From: Magnetococcales bacterium WMHbinv6
Lineage (GTDB): Bacteria > Pseudomonadota > Magnetococcia > Magnetococcales > Magnetaquicoccaceae
DNA: 64,000 nt
Direction: 5' to 3'
Assembly (NCBI GenBank): GCA_002753135.1
Contig: PDZV01000001.1
Location: 179,429 to 243,428, forward strand
Part shown: one piece after another, positions 17,753 through 27,203 of the stretch
Numbering within the stretch: the stretch's first letter is position 1
How the letters are laid out: the number at the start of each line of letters is the position of its first letter
Translations under genes and position numbers: made by a program
Notes under the pieces: model-generated
What the model saw: only the letters and a program-made list of their open reading frames with translations
Told to the model about the DNA's origin: nothing
Database searches by the model: none

Positions 17753-18077
17753 ACACGCTCGAGCAGGACACTCCCGCCAACACGGTCGTTGCCAAAATCA
17801 ATGCGCGGGTCAAAATCTGACAACGCCCTCTGGTCATCATGGTAAAAAGTCAGACGTCAGGAGCAGTGTATCCGGTTGATACGCGGAATGCCACTCGAAT
17901 TCCGCACAGGCTTCACCCACAAGCGTCCCATTCCTGAAATTTATGGAAGTGCGACGGGGCAGAACGATGCCACAAATGGGATGGCAAATCTCCCTGACCC
18001 GGAACCTATAACGGCGTCATGACAGAGGAGGCACAACACAGCAGGAACCCGGTCAAAACAGCGTCCGATGAACAAAA
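17753..18077. other. Intergenic, nothing recognised
   Basis: This is 325 bp between two minus-strand genes, with no credible open frame, no strong hairpin, and no promoter I would defend. Confidence 0.4.
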
Positions 18078-18419
18078 TCACCCTCTGAACATGAAATAGA
18101 CCGCCCCCATCAAACATAAACCAGCCCAGACAAAATCCAGTTTGACCGCATTTCCCATGTAGAATACAGAGAAGGGCACAAAAACAACCAGAGCAATTAC
18201 TTCCTGTATTATTTTCAGTTGCGGCAAGGTAAGAGATCCAAACCCGATCCGATTAGCCGGAACTTGCAGCAGGTACTCAAAAAGGGCCACTCCCCAACTG
18301 ATTACCGCAGCAATCAACCAGTGGCGATCTTCCAAATGCTTCAGATGCGCATACCAGGCAAACGTCATAAAGACGTTGGACAAGGTAAGCAGAATAACTG
18401 TTTGCAAAACGGGTGACAT
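18078..18419 (-). CDS. DUF486 family small membrane protein
   Basis: This 113-residue protein has four predicted membrane segments: residues about 5-25, 34-52, 70-90 and 95-112. The stretches WYAHLKHLEDRHWLIAAVIS, ALFEYLLQVPANRIG and FVPFSVFYMG are characteristic of the DUF486/DMT-like family. These are small relatives of drug/metabolite transporters with no established substrate. It stands alone between the Rpn gene and the signalling block. Confidence 0.85.
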   Translation of the reverse strand: MSPVLQTVILLTLSNVFMTFAWYAHLKHLEDRHWLIAAVISWGVALFEYLLQVPANRIGFGSLTLPQLKIIQEVIALVVFVPFSVFYMGNAVKLDFVWAGLCLMGAVYFMFRG

Positions 18420-18571
18420 TTACACAGACACTCCATTCACCAAGCCAGAATAATCAGGTATCCGGCACCGAGCAGACTCGCGAATTGTATACATATTTCA
18501 GAAACCAAAGCACAACACACCAACAACAAAAAAGCAAACAGACAAACACCAGTACACTAAAAAGTTGATAA

Positions 18572-19915
18572 TTATATTACATCCGTTTCTTTAACAATCA
18601 ATTTTGCAATTTCTTCATTGAGTTTCTGCCTGAACGCTTGAAATGCCTTGCGAACTTCTTCCCAATCATCTGCCTCAATCAGTCCGTATAACCGCAAGGC
18701 TTGTGTTGCAACACGCACAGCACTCACCTCGGATAGGCGTGATCTCATCCACAAAGCCTCCTGCAGTGCGGATTCACTGTTCTGTAACTCAACAGCTCGG
18801 CTTAGGCTTTCCAGGTGTTGTGAAACCTCAAACAAAAATATTGGCAACTGATCCGGCACTGGCTGCTGACTTTCTTCTGTTGTCGGCATCGTGACAACAC
18901 GGTGTTCATCTGTCTCATGCGCACCATCAGTCAGCAACCCGACTTCTGCAACAGACCGCATCGCACCCGACTCCCCAGGTACACCCAGACAATGTTCCCC
19001 AATGGGAACAACAATGGTGACCTCCGTCCATCCGTCATCGGAAGAGTTCATCTGGATTGTGCCGCCCATTGTTTCCACAATAAGCTTGGCGGAATAGGTA
19101 CCCAGTCCTGTTCCAGATGACTTGCCAGACGTGGCATATTTCTCAAAGAAGCTGCCTCGGATCTCCTTTGGCACAGCACCTTGGTTGCGGATCCTGACCA
19201 CTCCTCTATCCTCTTGCCCTTCCATATCGATGGTCACGACCCCTCCTTCGGGGGATGCCTCAAGGGCATTCTTGATCAAATTGGCCAGCATGGAGTAACA
19301 AAGCACCTCTTCTCCACGGATGAAGAACGAGTTGCTTGCCACAACAGGCTTACCTTGAATCCTTGTCTCCAGAATCAGTCGATTGCCAGCAATCAATGCC
19401 GTTGCATCATTCCTGACACTCTGAATAATCGGCAGCAAATCGATCTCCACCGCATCCAGTTGGTAGATACCTTGTTCCATACGATACAGGCCCAGCGAAA
19501 GGTTGATCATGTGCAAAACAGTTACACCCGACTTGCGTATCGTCTTGACATGCTTTTCCTGTTCGGCAGAGAGGGTGGTACTCAGGAGAAGGTCTGCAAA
19601 ACCAATGACACCGTTCAATGGGGATTTCATATCGTGACGAGTGATCAGTTCGACATCCTGCTTTAATTTTTCTGCCTCGATGAGTGCCCTGTACTGGCGC
19701 TCCAGAGTCTCGTTTGCCTGAAGTAAATTTTCTTTGTATTCATTGAGCTGTCGTTCCGACTCGACCAATTGGCGGACAAGTTCTACCAGCAACTGGTCAT
19801 TGATTCGTCTCTCTGCCAACTTTGCCCGTTGTTCAACCAACAATAGTAGAACCCGGTCAAGCAGGGGATCCGCCCGATTGGCGCAGTCCATCAACAGGGT
19901 GTGCAGTTCAAGCAC
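18572..19915 (-). CDS. Sensor histidine kinase with C-terminal degenerate Hpt-like module
   Basis: This is a cytosolic histidine kinase without membrane segments. A coiled coil (residues about 30-90) leads into HisKA with phospho-acceptor His in ELITRHDMKSPLNGVIGFAD. HATPase_c follows (NLIKNALEASPEGG N box, SGTGLGTYSAKLIVETMGG G box). The last 90 residues align with the Hpt domain of the hybrid kinase at 27204, but the acceptor motif HWFR reads LWMR, so it should not accept phosphate. I chose GTG 19915, which overlaps the stop of the di-iron gene (GTGCTTGA) and has TGGAGA upstream; this coupling suggests the di-iron protein is its sensory partner. Confidence 0.8.
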   Translation of the reverse strand: MLELHTLLMDCANRADPLLDRVLLLLVEQRAKLAERRINDQLLVELVRQLVESERQLNEYKENLLQANETLERQYRALIEAEKLKQDVELITRHDMKSPLNGVIGFADLLLSTTLSAEQEKHVKTIRKSGVTVLHMINLSLGLYRMEQGIYQLDAVEIDLLPIIQSVRNDATALIAGNRLILETRIQGKPVVASNSFFIRGEEVLCYSMLANLIKNALEASPEGGVVTIDMEGQEDRGVVRIRNQGAVPKEIRGSFFEKYATSGKSSGTGLGTYSAKLIVETMGGTIQMNSSDDGWTEVTIVVPIGEHCLGVPGESGAMRSVAEVGLLTDGAHETDEHRVVTMPTTEESQQPVPDQLPIFLFEVSQHLESLSRAVELQNSESALQEALWMRSRLSEVSAVRVATQALRLYGLIEADDWEEVRKAFQAFRQKLNEEIAKLIVKETDVI

Positions 19916-20765
19916 GCGCCATCTCCAGAAGAACACCATCAATCCCCACATCCTCCAAATTAATCAAAATCTGGATTGTCTTGGCAATATCTTCCCGTTT
20001 GCACAGAATGGAACCATGTTGAGAAGCGATGATACGGGGATTGAGTACCTGCACTGCCGCAAGGGCGAAACGCAAAGCGGCATTGGAGGGCATCACCTGC
20101 CGATGGAACTGAACAATCCCGAAAAAGGGACACGAAGAACCGACTGTCTGACAAACCATCTTGCAGTCTGACGGAACAGCTTGATTGCATGCATGACAGC
20201 GGCGATCCACCTCCATGAAGAGTTGCCAGCCAGAACAGTGTGAGAGACTGCCAAAAAGATCACTGGAAAAAAGAATGCCCGTTTTTTCGTCATAGGTCAT
20301 AAAACTTCCCGCCGCATGGGCGTAGGGCGTTGGAATAAAACGAACTCTTCGCCCTGATTTCAACACCAATTGCAGAGCCATTTTATCAATGCAATGCAGT
20401 TCCGACCGGCAACCGTAGTGACTGATAAATGGATTGTTCTCACCCTTGGAGATCACTTTCAGATCTGCACGACCAATCATCTCTTCCAGATTGGGAAGAC
20501 TGCCACACAGATCAGGATCATAATGGTGGTAAACAAGATGGGAAATCGATCCAGGCGATACACCTGCCTGTAATATCTTCCGCATGACCGTACTGAAATC
20601 CGGGCGACTGCCTCCATCAATGAGAACAGTTTCATCCCCATCAACAATCAAGTACGGATTGCACGAAAACCCACCCCCGGCATCATTATAACCGACCCAA
20701 TATACCCCATCAGCCAATGGGATTGGACGATCATGAGACACTTTTTCGCCAATCATATCTTTCAT
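19908..20765 (-). CDS. ODP-like oxygen-binding di-iron protein (flavodiiron-type metallo-beta-lactamase fold, no flavodoxin domain)
   Basis: This protein has a metallo-beta-lactamase fold of the flavodiiron protein type. The ligand set is visible: HYDPDLCGSLPNLE (His, Asp, Asp; the position that is often a non-ligand His is Leu), then TPYAHAAGSFMTYD (His), FSSDLFG (bridging Asp) and ASQHGSIL (last His). A Cys pair sits at RRCHAC. There is no flavodoxin domain, so reductase activity is unlikely. This matches the ODP sensor group, which reversibly binds O2 and is coupled to kinases or chemoreceptors. It is translationally coupled to the histidine kinase that follows. The start at 20765 is tentative because no strong ribosome-binding site is present. 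It is likely an O2 or NO sensor. Confidence 0.75.
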   Translation of the reverse strand: MKDMIGEKVSHDRPIPLADGVYWVGYNDAGGGFSCNPYLIVDGDETVLIDGGSRPDFSTVMRKILQAGVSPGSISHLVYHHYDPDLCGSLPNLEEMIGRADLKVISKGENNPFISHYGCRSELHCIDKMALQLVLKSGRRVRFIPTPYAHAAGSFMTYDEKTGILFSSDLFGSLSHCSGWQLFMEVDRRCHACNQAVPSDCKMVCQTVGSSCPFFGIVQFHRQVMPSNAALRFALAAVQVLNPRIIASQHGSILCKREDIAKTIQILINLEDVGIDGVLLEMARA

Positions 20766-20886
20766 AAAATTATTACCAAAGAACGGACAATAACATGTAA
20801 ACATCACCAATTTCGGACAACGACACCAGAACCTTACTGCATAAAACGACCAGTACCAGCAAGTCTTTCCACCTCAAAGCACCCCT

Positions 20887-21831
20887 TCATGGAAACCGAA
20901 TAGCAGGGGTGAGCATCTCACGGGCACCCTCGGCCTCGTGCCGGTTGCCTGCCCGTTGTTCCAACCATTCACTGGCCCGCTGCTGTCCTTTCGCGATCTG
21001 GGAACGGGTCATCTCTTTGGCAACTGTCTCACGCCATCGTTTGGCCAACCGATCCCTGTTGGAGGAGGCCAGATTGAGCCACATATAGGCGGTAACATAG
21101 TCTTTTGGCACTCCATACCCAAGAAAGTACATGGCTCCCAGGTTTCTTTGCGCTACGGTATGACCTTGTTCTCCGGCCTTGAGCCACCAATGGACAGCCA
21201 GTTTATCATCCTTGGCCACTCCCCGGCCCATTTGGTAACGGTCAGCAAGCTCCTCTTGGGCTTCGGCAATACCCTGTTGAGCCGCCTGTCGACACCAGAA
21301 CAACGCCTGCTTGGGATCCTTGGCGGTACCGATTCCCTTCTCCAGCATGACAGATAACGGATATTGGGCTGTTTTCTCCCCCTGCGCGGCCGCCTTTTGC
21401 CACCACAGCACCGCTTTCTGATCACTTTTCTCACATCCGGTGCCATGATAATGCATATGGCCCAACCTGGTCTGTGCTCCTCCATGACCTTGTTCCGCAG
21501 CCTTCAGGTACCAGGAGCAGGCCAACGCACCATTTTTGGCAACCCCGTTGCCTGCAATATGGCGATTGGCCAATTCAAACTGGGCCTTGGCATAACCTTT
21601 GTTGGCGGAGCGATCAATCCATAGCAGCGCCAAACGATCATTGTTTGGAATAGTGCGCGTCAATGAATACATCATGCCCAGAATATACTGATAAACGGGA
21701 TCACCTTCCTCAGCGAGTTTGTGCAAGGGGCCGAAGCTGCTCTCTTCCGCATGGCCAGCCGACGAGGGAACCACCCAAACGACGGACAGAACAAACACTG
21801 CCAGGCAACGCTGAAACAAAAAACGCGGCAT
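20887..21831 (-). CDS. Exported Sel1-like repeat protein
   Basis: A signal peptide (MPRFLFQRCLAVFVLSVVWV, cleavage near SSAGHA) is followed by about six Sel1-like (SLR) repeats of roughly 36 residues. They are recognised by A...YL...G.GV..D...A..W..KAAEQGH.. patterns, for example NGALACSWYLKAAEQGHGGA and DPKQALFWCRQAAQQGIAEA. These alpha-solenoids mediate protein-protein contacts, here probably in the periplasm. I preferred ATG 21831, which opens the signal peptide, over a start 24 nt upstream. It begins 7 nt after the CZB gene and is surely cotranscribed with it. Confidence 0.85.
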   Translation of the reverse strand: MPRFLFQRCLAVFVLSVVWVVPSSAGHAEESSFGPLHKLAEEGDPVYQYILGMMYSLTRTIPNNDRLALLWIDRSANKGYAKAQFELANRHIAGNGVAKNGALACSWYLKAAEQGHGGAQTRLGHMHYHGTGCEKSDQKAVLWWQKAAAQGEKTAQYPLSVMLEKGIGTAKDPKQALFWCRQAAQQGIAEAQEELADRYQMGRGVAKDDKLAVHWWLKAGEQGHTVAQRNLGAMYFLGYGVPKDYVTAYMWLNLASSNRDRLAKRWRETVAKEMTRSQIAKGQQRASEWLEQRAGNRHEAEGAREMLTPAIRFP

Positions 21832-21838
21832 CTCCCAT

Positions 21839-22666
21839 TCAGTGCCCAAACACATTTACTGATGCGGCGACCGTTTCAGATTGCAGAAAGGCCAACTCGA
21901 TACGTGTCAATAAATACAAGACCTCCCGTCCCAGATCTACCACATCGTTGTATACCGTCTCGGATGCACGGAAATTTTTCTTCCGCAAAAGACGAACCGT
22001 CTCTTCTGCCTTGGCATGGAATTGATGGTGCTTTTCGTCCAACTCTTTAATGATCTTGATGATCGTTTCATCCTGACTCTTGACATCCTTGATCCAAACA
22101 CCCACAACACAGGATTCTGATGTCGACAATACGGCATCTTTTCCCCAGTGTTGGAACGCCCGCAACAGTTGCCTTGACCAGCGCAAATGCATCAATCTTG
22201 CATAACTCACATCCAGGACACCTCTTTTTTCAACATCCCCGTGTTCCGGGATATGTATATTGAACAAACGATGGATGAGACTCTTGACCGGATGTGCCGA
22301 AAAATCGCTCAATGGTTTATGTTCCAGATAATCCAGCTCCGCCTCGGTCACAAGATAGACGATATCACGGCTCAAACTGCGCAGTTGATTCATCTCTGCT
22401 TCGAGATTCTTCTGTTGGTCCGTAAAGATCAAGGCGACGAGACGATCGGCCGTATGGTGAAACGCCTCGTGAACCCTCACCAACTGTCGCACTGAATCCA
22501 GGTGATACAGCTCCCTGATGCCATCACCATGAAGCCAGAGTCCCAGATCACAATCATTGCTGGTGCCCAGGTGAATCGTCTTCCGATGTTGCTGAACCAT
22601 CTCCTCCAATTCAGCTTCCCAAAGCACATGAGCAACACGAGCGGCACAGAAGTCAACTTGTTTCAT
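21839..22666 (-). CDS. Tandem CZB (chemoreceptor zinc-binding) domain protein
   Basis: This soluble protein of about 275 residues has two CZB domains and nothing else obvious. The first has RKTIHLGTSNDCDLGLWLHG (the C.LG.W motif with upstream His) and VHEAFHHTADRL (the two later His). The second has ESCVVGVWIKD with DEKHHQFHAKAEETVRLL. CZB domains bind zinc through one Cys and three His and sense zinc or hypochlorous acid at the ends of chemoreceptors or diguanylate cyclases; a free-standing double CZB is unusual. The start at 22666 (MKQVDFCAARVAHVLW) has a weak AGGA upstream. A longer frame reaches into the previous gene. Confidence 0.8.
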   Translation of the reverse strand: MKQVDFCAARVAHVLWEAELEEMVQQHRKTIHLGTSNDCDLGLWLHGDGIRELYHLDSVRQLVRVHEAFHHTADRLVALIFTDQQKNLEAEMNQLRSLSRDIVYLVTEAELDYLEHKPLSDFSAHPVKSLIHRLFNIHIPEHGDVEKRGVLDVSYARLMHLRWSRQLLRAFQHWGKDAVLSTSESCVVGVWIKDVKSQDETIIKIIKELDEKHHQFHAKAEETVRLLRKKNFRASETVYNDVVDLGREVLYLLTRIELAFLQSETVAASVNVFGH

Positions 22667-22752
22667 GATATATTCCTGACCAATATGTAACCACACATCA
22701 TCCTGTTTGATTCGACAGCATCCAGCAAGCAAACCCCTGTCCCAGCCAAGCA

Positions 22753-23670
22753 TCAATCCGTTTCCGCCCTGGCCTGTTCCGAGAAAAACATTGAATAATC
22801 ATGATCGTGCTGATTCACATGGTTCAAAAGCCACTCCAACAACCATCTGCGGATCTGGTGTACCGAGTCAGGATCCATGGCAATGATTGCCCTGTTATAC
22901 TCATTCAACTCCACAATGATCTCATCATGCCTCTCCTTGTGCTGGTCTGCCCTGGGATAGCCGTGGTGGCGAAGGTATGCCAATTCTGCACTGAAATGAA
23001 TTTTTGTGTAGGTAACGAGTTCAGCGAAAATTTCAGACATTGCCAGCCACTCGCTTTGATCAGGGGGCAGATCCGCCGCTATGGCAGTTCCAAGAATTTC
23101 ATCGATGTCTACCACCATATTGAGCAAATTTCTGTGGGCCTCATCGAAGGCCGGCACACCCACATTCACCAGTCTTTCGAACAATTTTTTATGAAATTCT
23201 GATCTCATGTTGCCTCTGGTTTCGGGAACTGTATTGACAACGGTTGCCAGGATTGGATGATCACACTCTGCTTCGGCAAGTAAATGATACTCTTTCAGCT
23301 TGTCGAGCAAACTCCTGCGTCTGACAGGCTTGGTCAGAAAATCGGTGCAATATCCTTCAAAAAAAGCCTTCACAGCCACTTCCGGCGCATCACATGCAGT
23401 CACCATGATAATGACAGACTCTTTGTTGCCAACTCTGCCAAAGGAACGCTCCTCGACACGAATGGCCTGCAAAGCACTCAACCCGTCCATTATGGGCATC
23501 ATGACATCCAACAGAATCAAGTCGAACGGCGCTCCTTCAGACAGAGCTTCTCTTGCCCAGGTCAATGCCTCTTTGCCATTCGTTGCCACGCTGCACTCGC
23601 CATAAGAGCGAAGCAGTTGACTCAAAAGTACTCTGTTCTCCAACACATCGTCCACGATCAAAATTTTCAC
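22753..23670 (-). CDS. Response regulator with hemerythrin-like output domain
   Basis: This is a REC domain (residues 1-125: MKILIVDD acidic pocket, LILLDVMMPIMDG phospho-acceptor Asp, MVTACD, LTKPV) joined to a bacteriohemerythrin-type four-helix bundle (about 160-300). Di-iron ligands are visible in DEAHRNLL, KIHFSAELAYLRHHGYP, HKERHDE and HVNQHDHDYSMF. The domain should bind O2 or sense iron or redox state. Joining phosphorylation input to an O2-binding output lets one protein combine two signals, or lets O2 modulate dephosphorylation. It sits in the signalling block between the Hpt membrane protein and the CZB protein. Confidence 0.9.
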   Translation of the reverse strand: MKILIVDDVLENRVLLSQLLRSYGECSVATNGKEALTWAREALSEGAPFDLILLDVMMPIMDGLSALQAIRVEERSFGRVGNKESVIIMVTACDAPEVAVKAFFEGYCTDFLTKPVRRRSLLDKLKEYHLLAEAECDHPILATVVNTVPETRGNMRSEFHKKLFERLVNVGVPAFDEAHRNLLNMVVDIDEILGTAIAADLPPDQSEWLAMSEIFAELVTYTKIHFSAELAYLRHHGYPRADQHKERHDEIIVELNEYNRAIIAMDPDSVHQIRRWLLEWLLNHVNQHDHDYSMFFSEQARAETD

Positions 23671-23729
23671 CTTTATAACTCCTTCGCTTTATTACTAAAG
23701 CCGACATCCCTGCCAAATCGATGAGCAAC

Positions 23730-25802
23730 TCAGTCAGTCGATTTATCCTTACCGGCATGCCTACTGATCAGTTCTGCGGATATAGCCATAATATCACGTA
23801 TTTGCAAACCTTTTGATCCTGTTTTCACCACTCGGCTCAAGGTAACGGCCCGACGACTGTAGCGGTAGAAATTGTTCCAGAAATCAGCCGGAAGATACAA
23901 TTGTCCGCTTGCATCAAAGGAAAACAGGTAGGCTTCTCCCAGATCAATCTGAAAAACCATGCGCAGATCCTTGATGGTGTCAGGCTGAAGCACAAATTCC
24001 TCACCGGGCCGTTTGGCTGTGTGTCCCAACAACGAAGCCACTGAAAAAACAATTCCTCCTTCCGCATGGCGATCAAAAAGAATGGTATTTTGTGATTTGC
24101 CTTTTGGAGGCACCAGTTTCAGGTACGGTGCATGACGCAGGCGATCGATGGCGACCAGCTCTTGAGCATAGGGCTCCAATCCTGGTTTCGTGCGTGGCCG
24201 AGAGGAAACAGACGGCGATACCTTCTCCGCAGTGTGAGCCGCCACGCCTTCTGCAGGCAAGGCCGCAGAAACAGCTTTGGAAACCAGCTCCTCCGACGCC
24301 GGTTTGCTCGCATCCGGAATCGCTTTGCTCGCCTTGCTGTCCAGAGCAGACGATACCTGTTTCTCCATTTTCTGAGCTGGTGGCTCCTGAAGAACAGAAT
24401 CGGGAGCAATTGTCGGATCGGACTTCGTGGCTGTTTTTTCTGGCAATCTTTCTGCCTGGGGCGAAACGGGCGACAACGGACCGGGTGCCGAAAGAGGTGG
24501 GGTGGATTGGGCAACGGGAGCAGCCGGTTCGGGCACTTTTTCTGCGGGAGATTTGGGCCAATTCAGATAAAGCAGGACACAGATACCTGCGGCCATGGCT
24601 GCTCCGACCACCAGCCAAGGTCTCCTGCGACGGACGGGTTCTTCATTCGCCTGGGGCTCCTCTTTCCATTCATCAGGCAACAATTCTGCGGACTCTGGAA
24701 GAGAGGATGTCTCGGCCAATTGGTCCCATTCCATACTGTCTAACACCAACCGTATGGGTTCTTCTGTCGGAACTTCCAAGTCTTGGGAGGCTTCTGGAAT
24801 CAACTCTTCCGGCACTCCTGGCTGTTCAGACTGTGCCGACTCGTCGGTTGGAACCATTTCCAGACCAGCAAGGAGGAATGGCTCTTCCTCCTGTTCCTCT
24901 CCATCTGCAGGCTGTGTTGCGGAAAGCGGTTCCTCAACGGGTATACCCCGGAGTTCTTCGTCCGATTCCACGGCCCCGCTTTGCAGTTCAAGGATCGCTT
25001 CCTGGCGAAATTTTTCTTCCAGTTCACCCAAGCGACCTTCTTCAAAAACATCTTGTTCCGCAGGCACCGACCCGGTCCCAACCATCTCTTCTGGAACAGG
25101 CAGATGCTGGACCTGATGGGCTGACAATTGCGTGAGGGCAGCCAAAAGATCTGGCTGCAATACGGTGGCAAGCAACAGGTGCAACGATTTGCCGACAAAC
25201 TGCTCGCCGATTTCCAAATCCTCGCCCAGTTTTGGCACGATATCGACTATGGTCCCGACAGTCGATACAGTCTCCTTCAGGTGATTAAAAGAGTCCCGTT
25301 TGGCACTCCAGGTGCCTGCCAGTGGCACCTCCAGACGATAGAACTGGAGCTGCTGAACCAGGGCTTCTGCCACCTCCCTGGGATAGTGCCGCAGGTCAAA
25401 GGAAACGGGAACGGGTTGTGACCAGGCTGTAAGCTTTTCTTCAATATCACCAATTACATCATCAATCCTGACTTCGTTGCTGGCAGAGACATCACCAAAC
25501 AGACCTTGCAGCCTGCTCATCCCTCTTTCCAGGGAAGCAATCGTCACGGTGTCGAGTAGCGCCTGATCTTCCAGGAGGCCTTCCAGCAGGCGCTCAAGGG
25601 CCTGACTTAAACGAACCACACCGTCCAGATCATGAAATCCGGCCGTACCACGGATTCCTCGGCAGGTTCTCAGGAATGCCTCCAGTACGGGCGTCCGCGC
25701 GCTCGGCTCCCTGGTCGACAACTTGCGGACATCATCCAGCCCTTGCAAAATCCGGCGCTGCGACTCCTGTACGAACAATTCCAGGATGGTGGGTTCCGAC
25801 AT
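23730..25802 (-). CDS. Membrane protein with degenerate CheA-type Hpt domain and unknown exported C-terminal domain
   Basis: Residues 1-110 align with a CheA P1/Hpt bundle (ILELFVQESQRRILQGLDDV then RGIRGTAGFHDLDGVVRLSQ), but the phospho-acceptor His of H.IKG is replaced by Arg. A second helical region (about 120-250) resembles another Hpt-like bundle. An acidic Glu/Pro-rich linker follows (about 260-395), then RRRRPWLVVGAAMAAGICVL as a single membrane span near 400. A Pro/Ala/Lys linker follows, and then a globular C-terminal domain (about 560-690) of unknown fold. The orientation puts the Hpt part in the cytoplasm. ATG 25802 has GAGGAG upstream. I infer a scaffold or adaptor that lost phosphotransfer. 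Confidence 0.6.
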   Translation of the reverse strand: MSEPTILELFVQESQRRILQGLDDVRKLSTREPSARTPVLEAFLRTCRGIRGTAGFHDLDGVVRLSQALERLLEGLLEDQALLDTVTIASLERGMSRLQGLFGDVSASNEVRIDDVIGDIEEKLTAWSQPVPVSFDLRHYPREVAEALVQQLQFYRLEVPLAGTWSAKRDSFNHLKETVSTVGTIVDIVPKLGEDLEIGEQFVGKSLHLLLATVLQPDLLAALTQLSAHQVQHLPVPEEMVGTGSVPAEQDVFEEGRLGELEEKFRQEAILELQSGAVESDEELRGIPVEEPLSATQPADGEEQEEEPFLLAGLEMVPTDESAQSEQPGVPEELIPEASQDLEVPTEEPIRLVLDSMEWDQLAETSSLPESAELLPDEWKEEPQANEEPVRRRRPWLVVGAAMAAGICVLLYLNWPKSPAEKVPEPAAPVAQSTPPLSAPGPLSPVSPQAERLPEKTATKSDPTIAPDSVLQEPPAQKMEKQVSSALDSKASKAIPDASKPASEELVSKAVSAALPAEGVAAHTAEKVSPSVSSRPRTKPGLEPYAQELVAIDRLRHAPYLKLVPPKGKSQNTILFDRHAEGGIVFSVASLLGHTAKRPGEEFVLQPDTIKDLRMVFQIDLGEAYLFSFDASGQLYLPADFWNNFYRYSRRAVTLSRVVKTGSKGLQIRDIMAISAELISRHAGKDKSTD

Positions 25803-25859
25803 GAAACGTCTCCTCGATTGGATGCTCGACCGACAACCCCTCAATCCGGCATGTCAGGA

Positions 25860-26786
25860 TCATTCAATGGTAAAATACCGGTCGAATTTCATATCCAACA
25901 ATTTTTGTCTAACAGATGAGCTACAGTTGATAATTCTTGCAGGTTCCCCATGCTGTCCGCGAATATGCTGATTCAGCAGCAAAAGAGTTCCGAAGGCTGC
26001 CTTGCCAACATGATAAGTATCCTGAAAATCAAGCACAAAAATTGACTTCTTGGACCTGCTTCGGTAAATATTGGCAAAATCGTTGCGGCAATTGTAGTCA
26101 AACATTCTGGCGATACGAACGGTGACAACATCCTGCCCTGTGTGGCCCTTTTCGACAGCTACGGCAAATTGATGGTCCGTATCGACCACACGATCATGAA
26201 AGAAGGAGATGTCAATTCCCGGCACTTGCAACTGGGACAGCTCTTTCATAACTTCCTTTTTACAGTTGCACAATACTATCCCGCCATCATTTTCCGCTTC
26301 CAGCAATAGCAACATGGCAATGCCTGACGAGGCGACATGCACGACATTTGTAAAATCTAAACGGTACAGCCGTCCACTGGCCTTTCCTTCTTGCATGCCG
26401 TAGAATTCCGGCCAAACATCGGCGCTGAACTTTCCTCTAAAATGGGCTATTGTTTCTCGTTCTGTGTGATGGACATATTTCAAACCGCTTCTTGATTGAT
26501 CAATCAATTGCGGAAAAATGCTTGTTTCCTCAACAGAAACAATGGAAAGGCCAGCATCGGTCACTCTGGCTACTTTCACCTTTTCTTCCACTTTCTGACC
26601 ATTCAACTCAAGCGTTAAAATACCTTTCTTGCCAACTGGAATTGAATGAGAAGTCGAACTCAGGACAAGAAAAACAGCATGTTCGTTGATATCCAGGGCG
26701 TTGCCCGGATGCCCCTCAAACTCCATAGGCAATCCACAAAACACCCTTTCCTTGCTTCTGCGATTGAATGATGCGGTATCTGACAT
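25860..26786 (-). CDS. PilZ-like domain followed by two STAS domains
   Basis: The N-terminal 90 residues (FNRRSKERVFCGLPMEFEG, then ALDINEHAVFLVLSS) have the R-R...R opening and strand pattern of a PilZ c-di-GMP-binding domain, though the second D.S..G motif is not clear. Two STAS (anti-sigma antagonist type) repeats follow: RLYRLDFTNVVHVASSGIAM near 140-160 and SIFVLDFQDTYHVGKAAFGT near 260. Each has the strand-loop-helix with Ser or Ala at the phospho-site, but the second lacks the Ser. STAS domains partner with kinases and phosphatases in partner-switching. It lies 7 nt downstream of a response regulator. Confidence 0.65.
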   Translation of the reverse strand: MSDTASFNRRSKERVFCGLPMEFEGHPGNALDINEHAVFLVLSSTSHSIPVGKKGILTLELNGQKVEEKVKVARVTDAGLSIVSVEETSIFPQLIDQSRSGLKYVHHTERETIAHFRGKFSADVWPEFYGMQEGKASGRLYRLDFTNVVHVASSGIAMLLLLEAENDGGIVLCNCKKEVMKELSQLQVPGIDISFFHDRVVDTDHQFAVAVEKGHTGQDVVTVRIARMFDYNCRNDFANIYRSRSKKSIFVLDFQDTYHVGKAAFGTLLLLNQHIRGQHGEPARIINCSSSVRQKLLDMKFDRYFTIE

Positions 26787-26793
26787 CTCACAC

Positions 26794-27201
26794 TCATCCC
26801 TCTTCGTCAGGAATCAATTTTAATTTGCGCATTTTTTCCAACAACAACTGTCGAGTGACCGGCTTGGTCAAATAATCTGAACACCCACCCTTGAAGTAGG
26901 CCTCCATGGCTTGCAGGGAGGAGTCCATGCCGGTCACCATGATGATGGGAATCTCCTTGGCTGTCGGCTGGACCCGTTTTTCGGCAGCCCGCATCCGACC
27001 CAGTGTCTTCTGACCATCCATGACAGGCATGATAATATCCAGAAAGACGATGTCATAAGGCTCTCCGTCCTCCAGATCGGTGACGAACAGTTCAAGGGCG
27101 GCCTTGCCGTCACTGGTCATGTCACACTGACCAAAAGATTTCAAATAATCCCTGAGCAGTTTGCGATTGTGAAGTTCATCGTCTGCAATCAATATTTTCA
27201 C
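26794..27201 (-). CDS. Single-domain response regulator
   Basis: This is a CheY-like receiver domain only, 135 residues. It has MKILIADDELHNRKLLRDYL, phospho-acceptor Asp in DIVFLDIIMPVMDGQ, Thr in IIMVTGMDSS and Lys in DYLTKPV. The start lies 2 nt past the stop of the hybrid kinase, so it is almost certainly its partner. It resembles the REC domain of the hemerythrin protein (both have the A or F-F-x-G-x-x-D-[FY]-L-T-K-P-V ending), suggesting duplication. Confidence 0.9.
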   Translation of the reverse strand: MKILIADDELHNRKLLRDYLKSFGQCDMTSDGKAALELFVTDLEDGEPYDIVFLDIIMPVMDGQKTLGRMRAAEKRVQPTAKEIPIIMVTGMDSSLQAMEAYFKGGCSDYLTKPVTRQLLLEKMRKLKLIPDEEG

Positions 27202-27203
27202 TG

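Noticed and set aside
24092..25135. 347-codon plus-strand open frame
   Set aside because: Antisense shadow of the degenerate-Hpt membrane protein; Pro/Leu/Gln-rich without domains.
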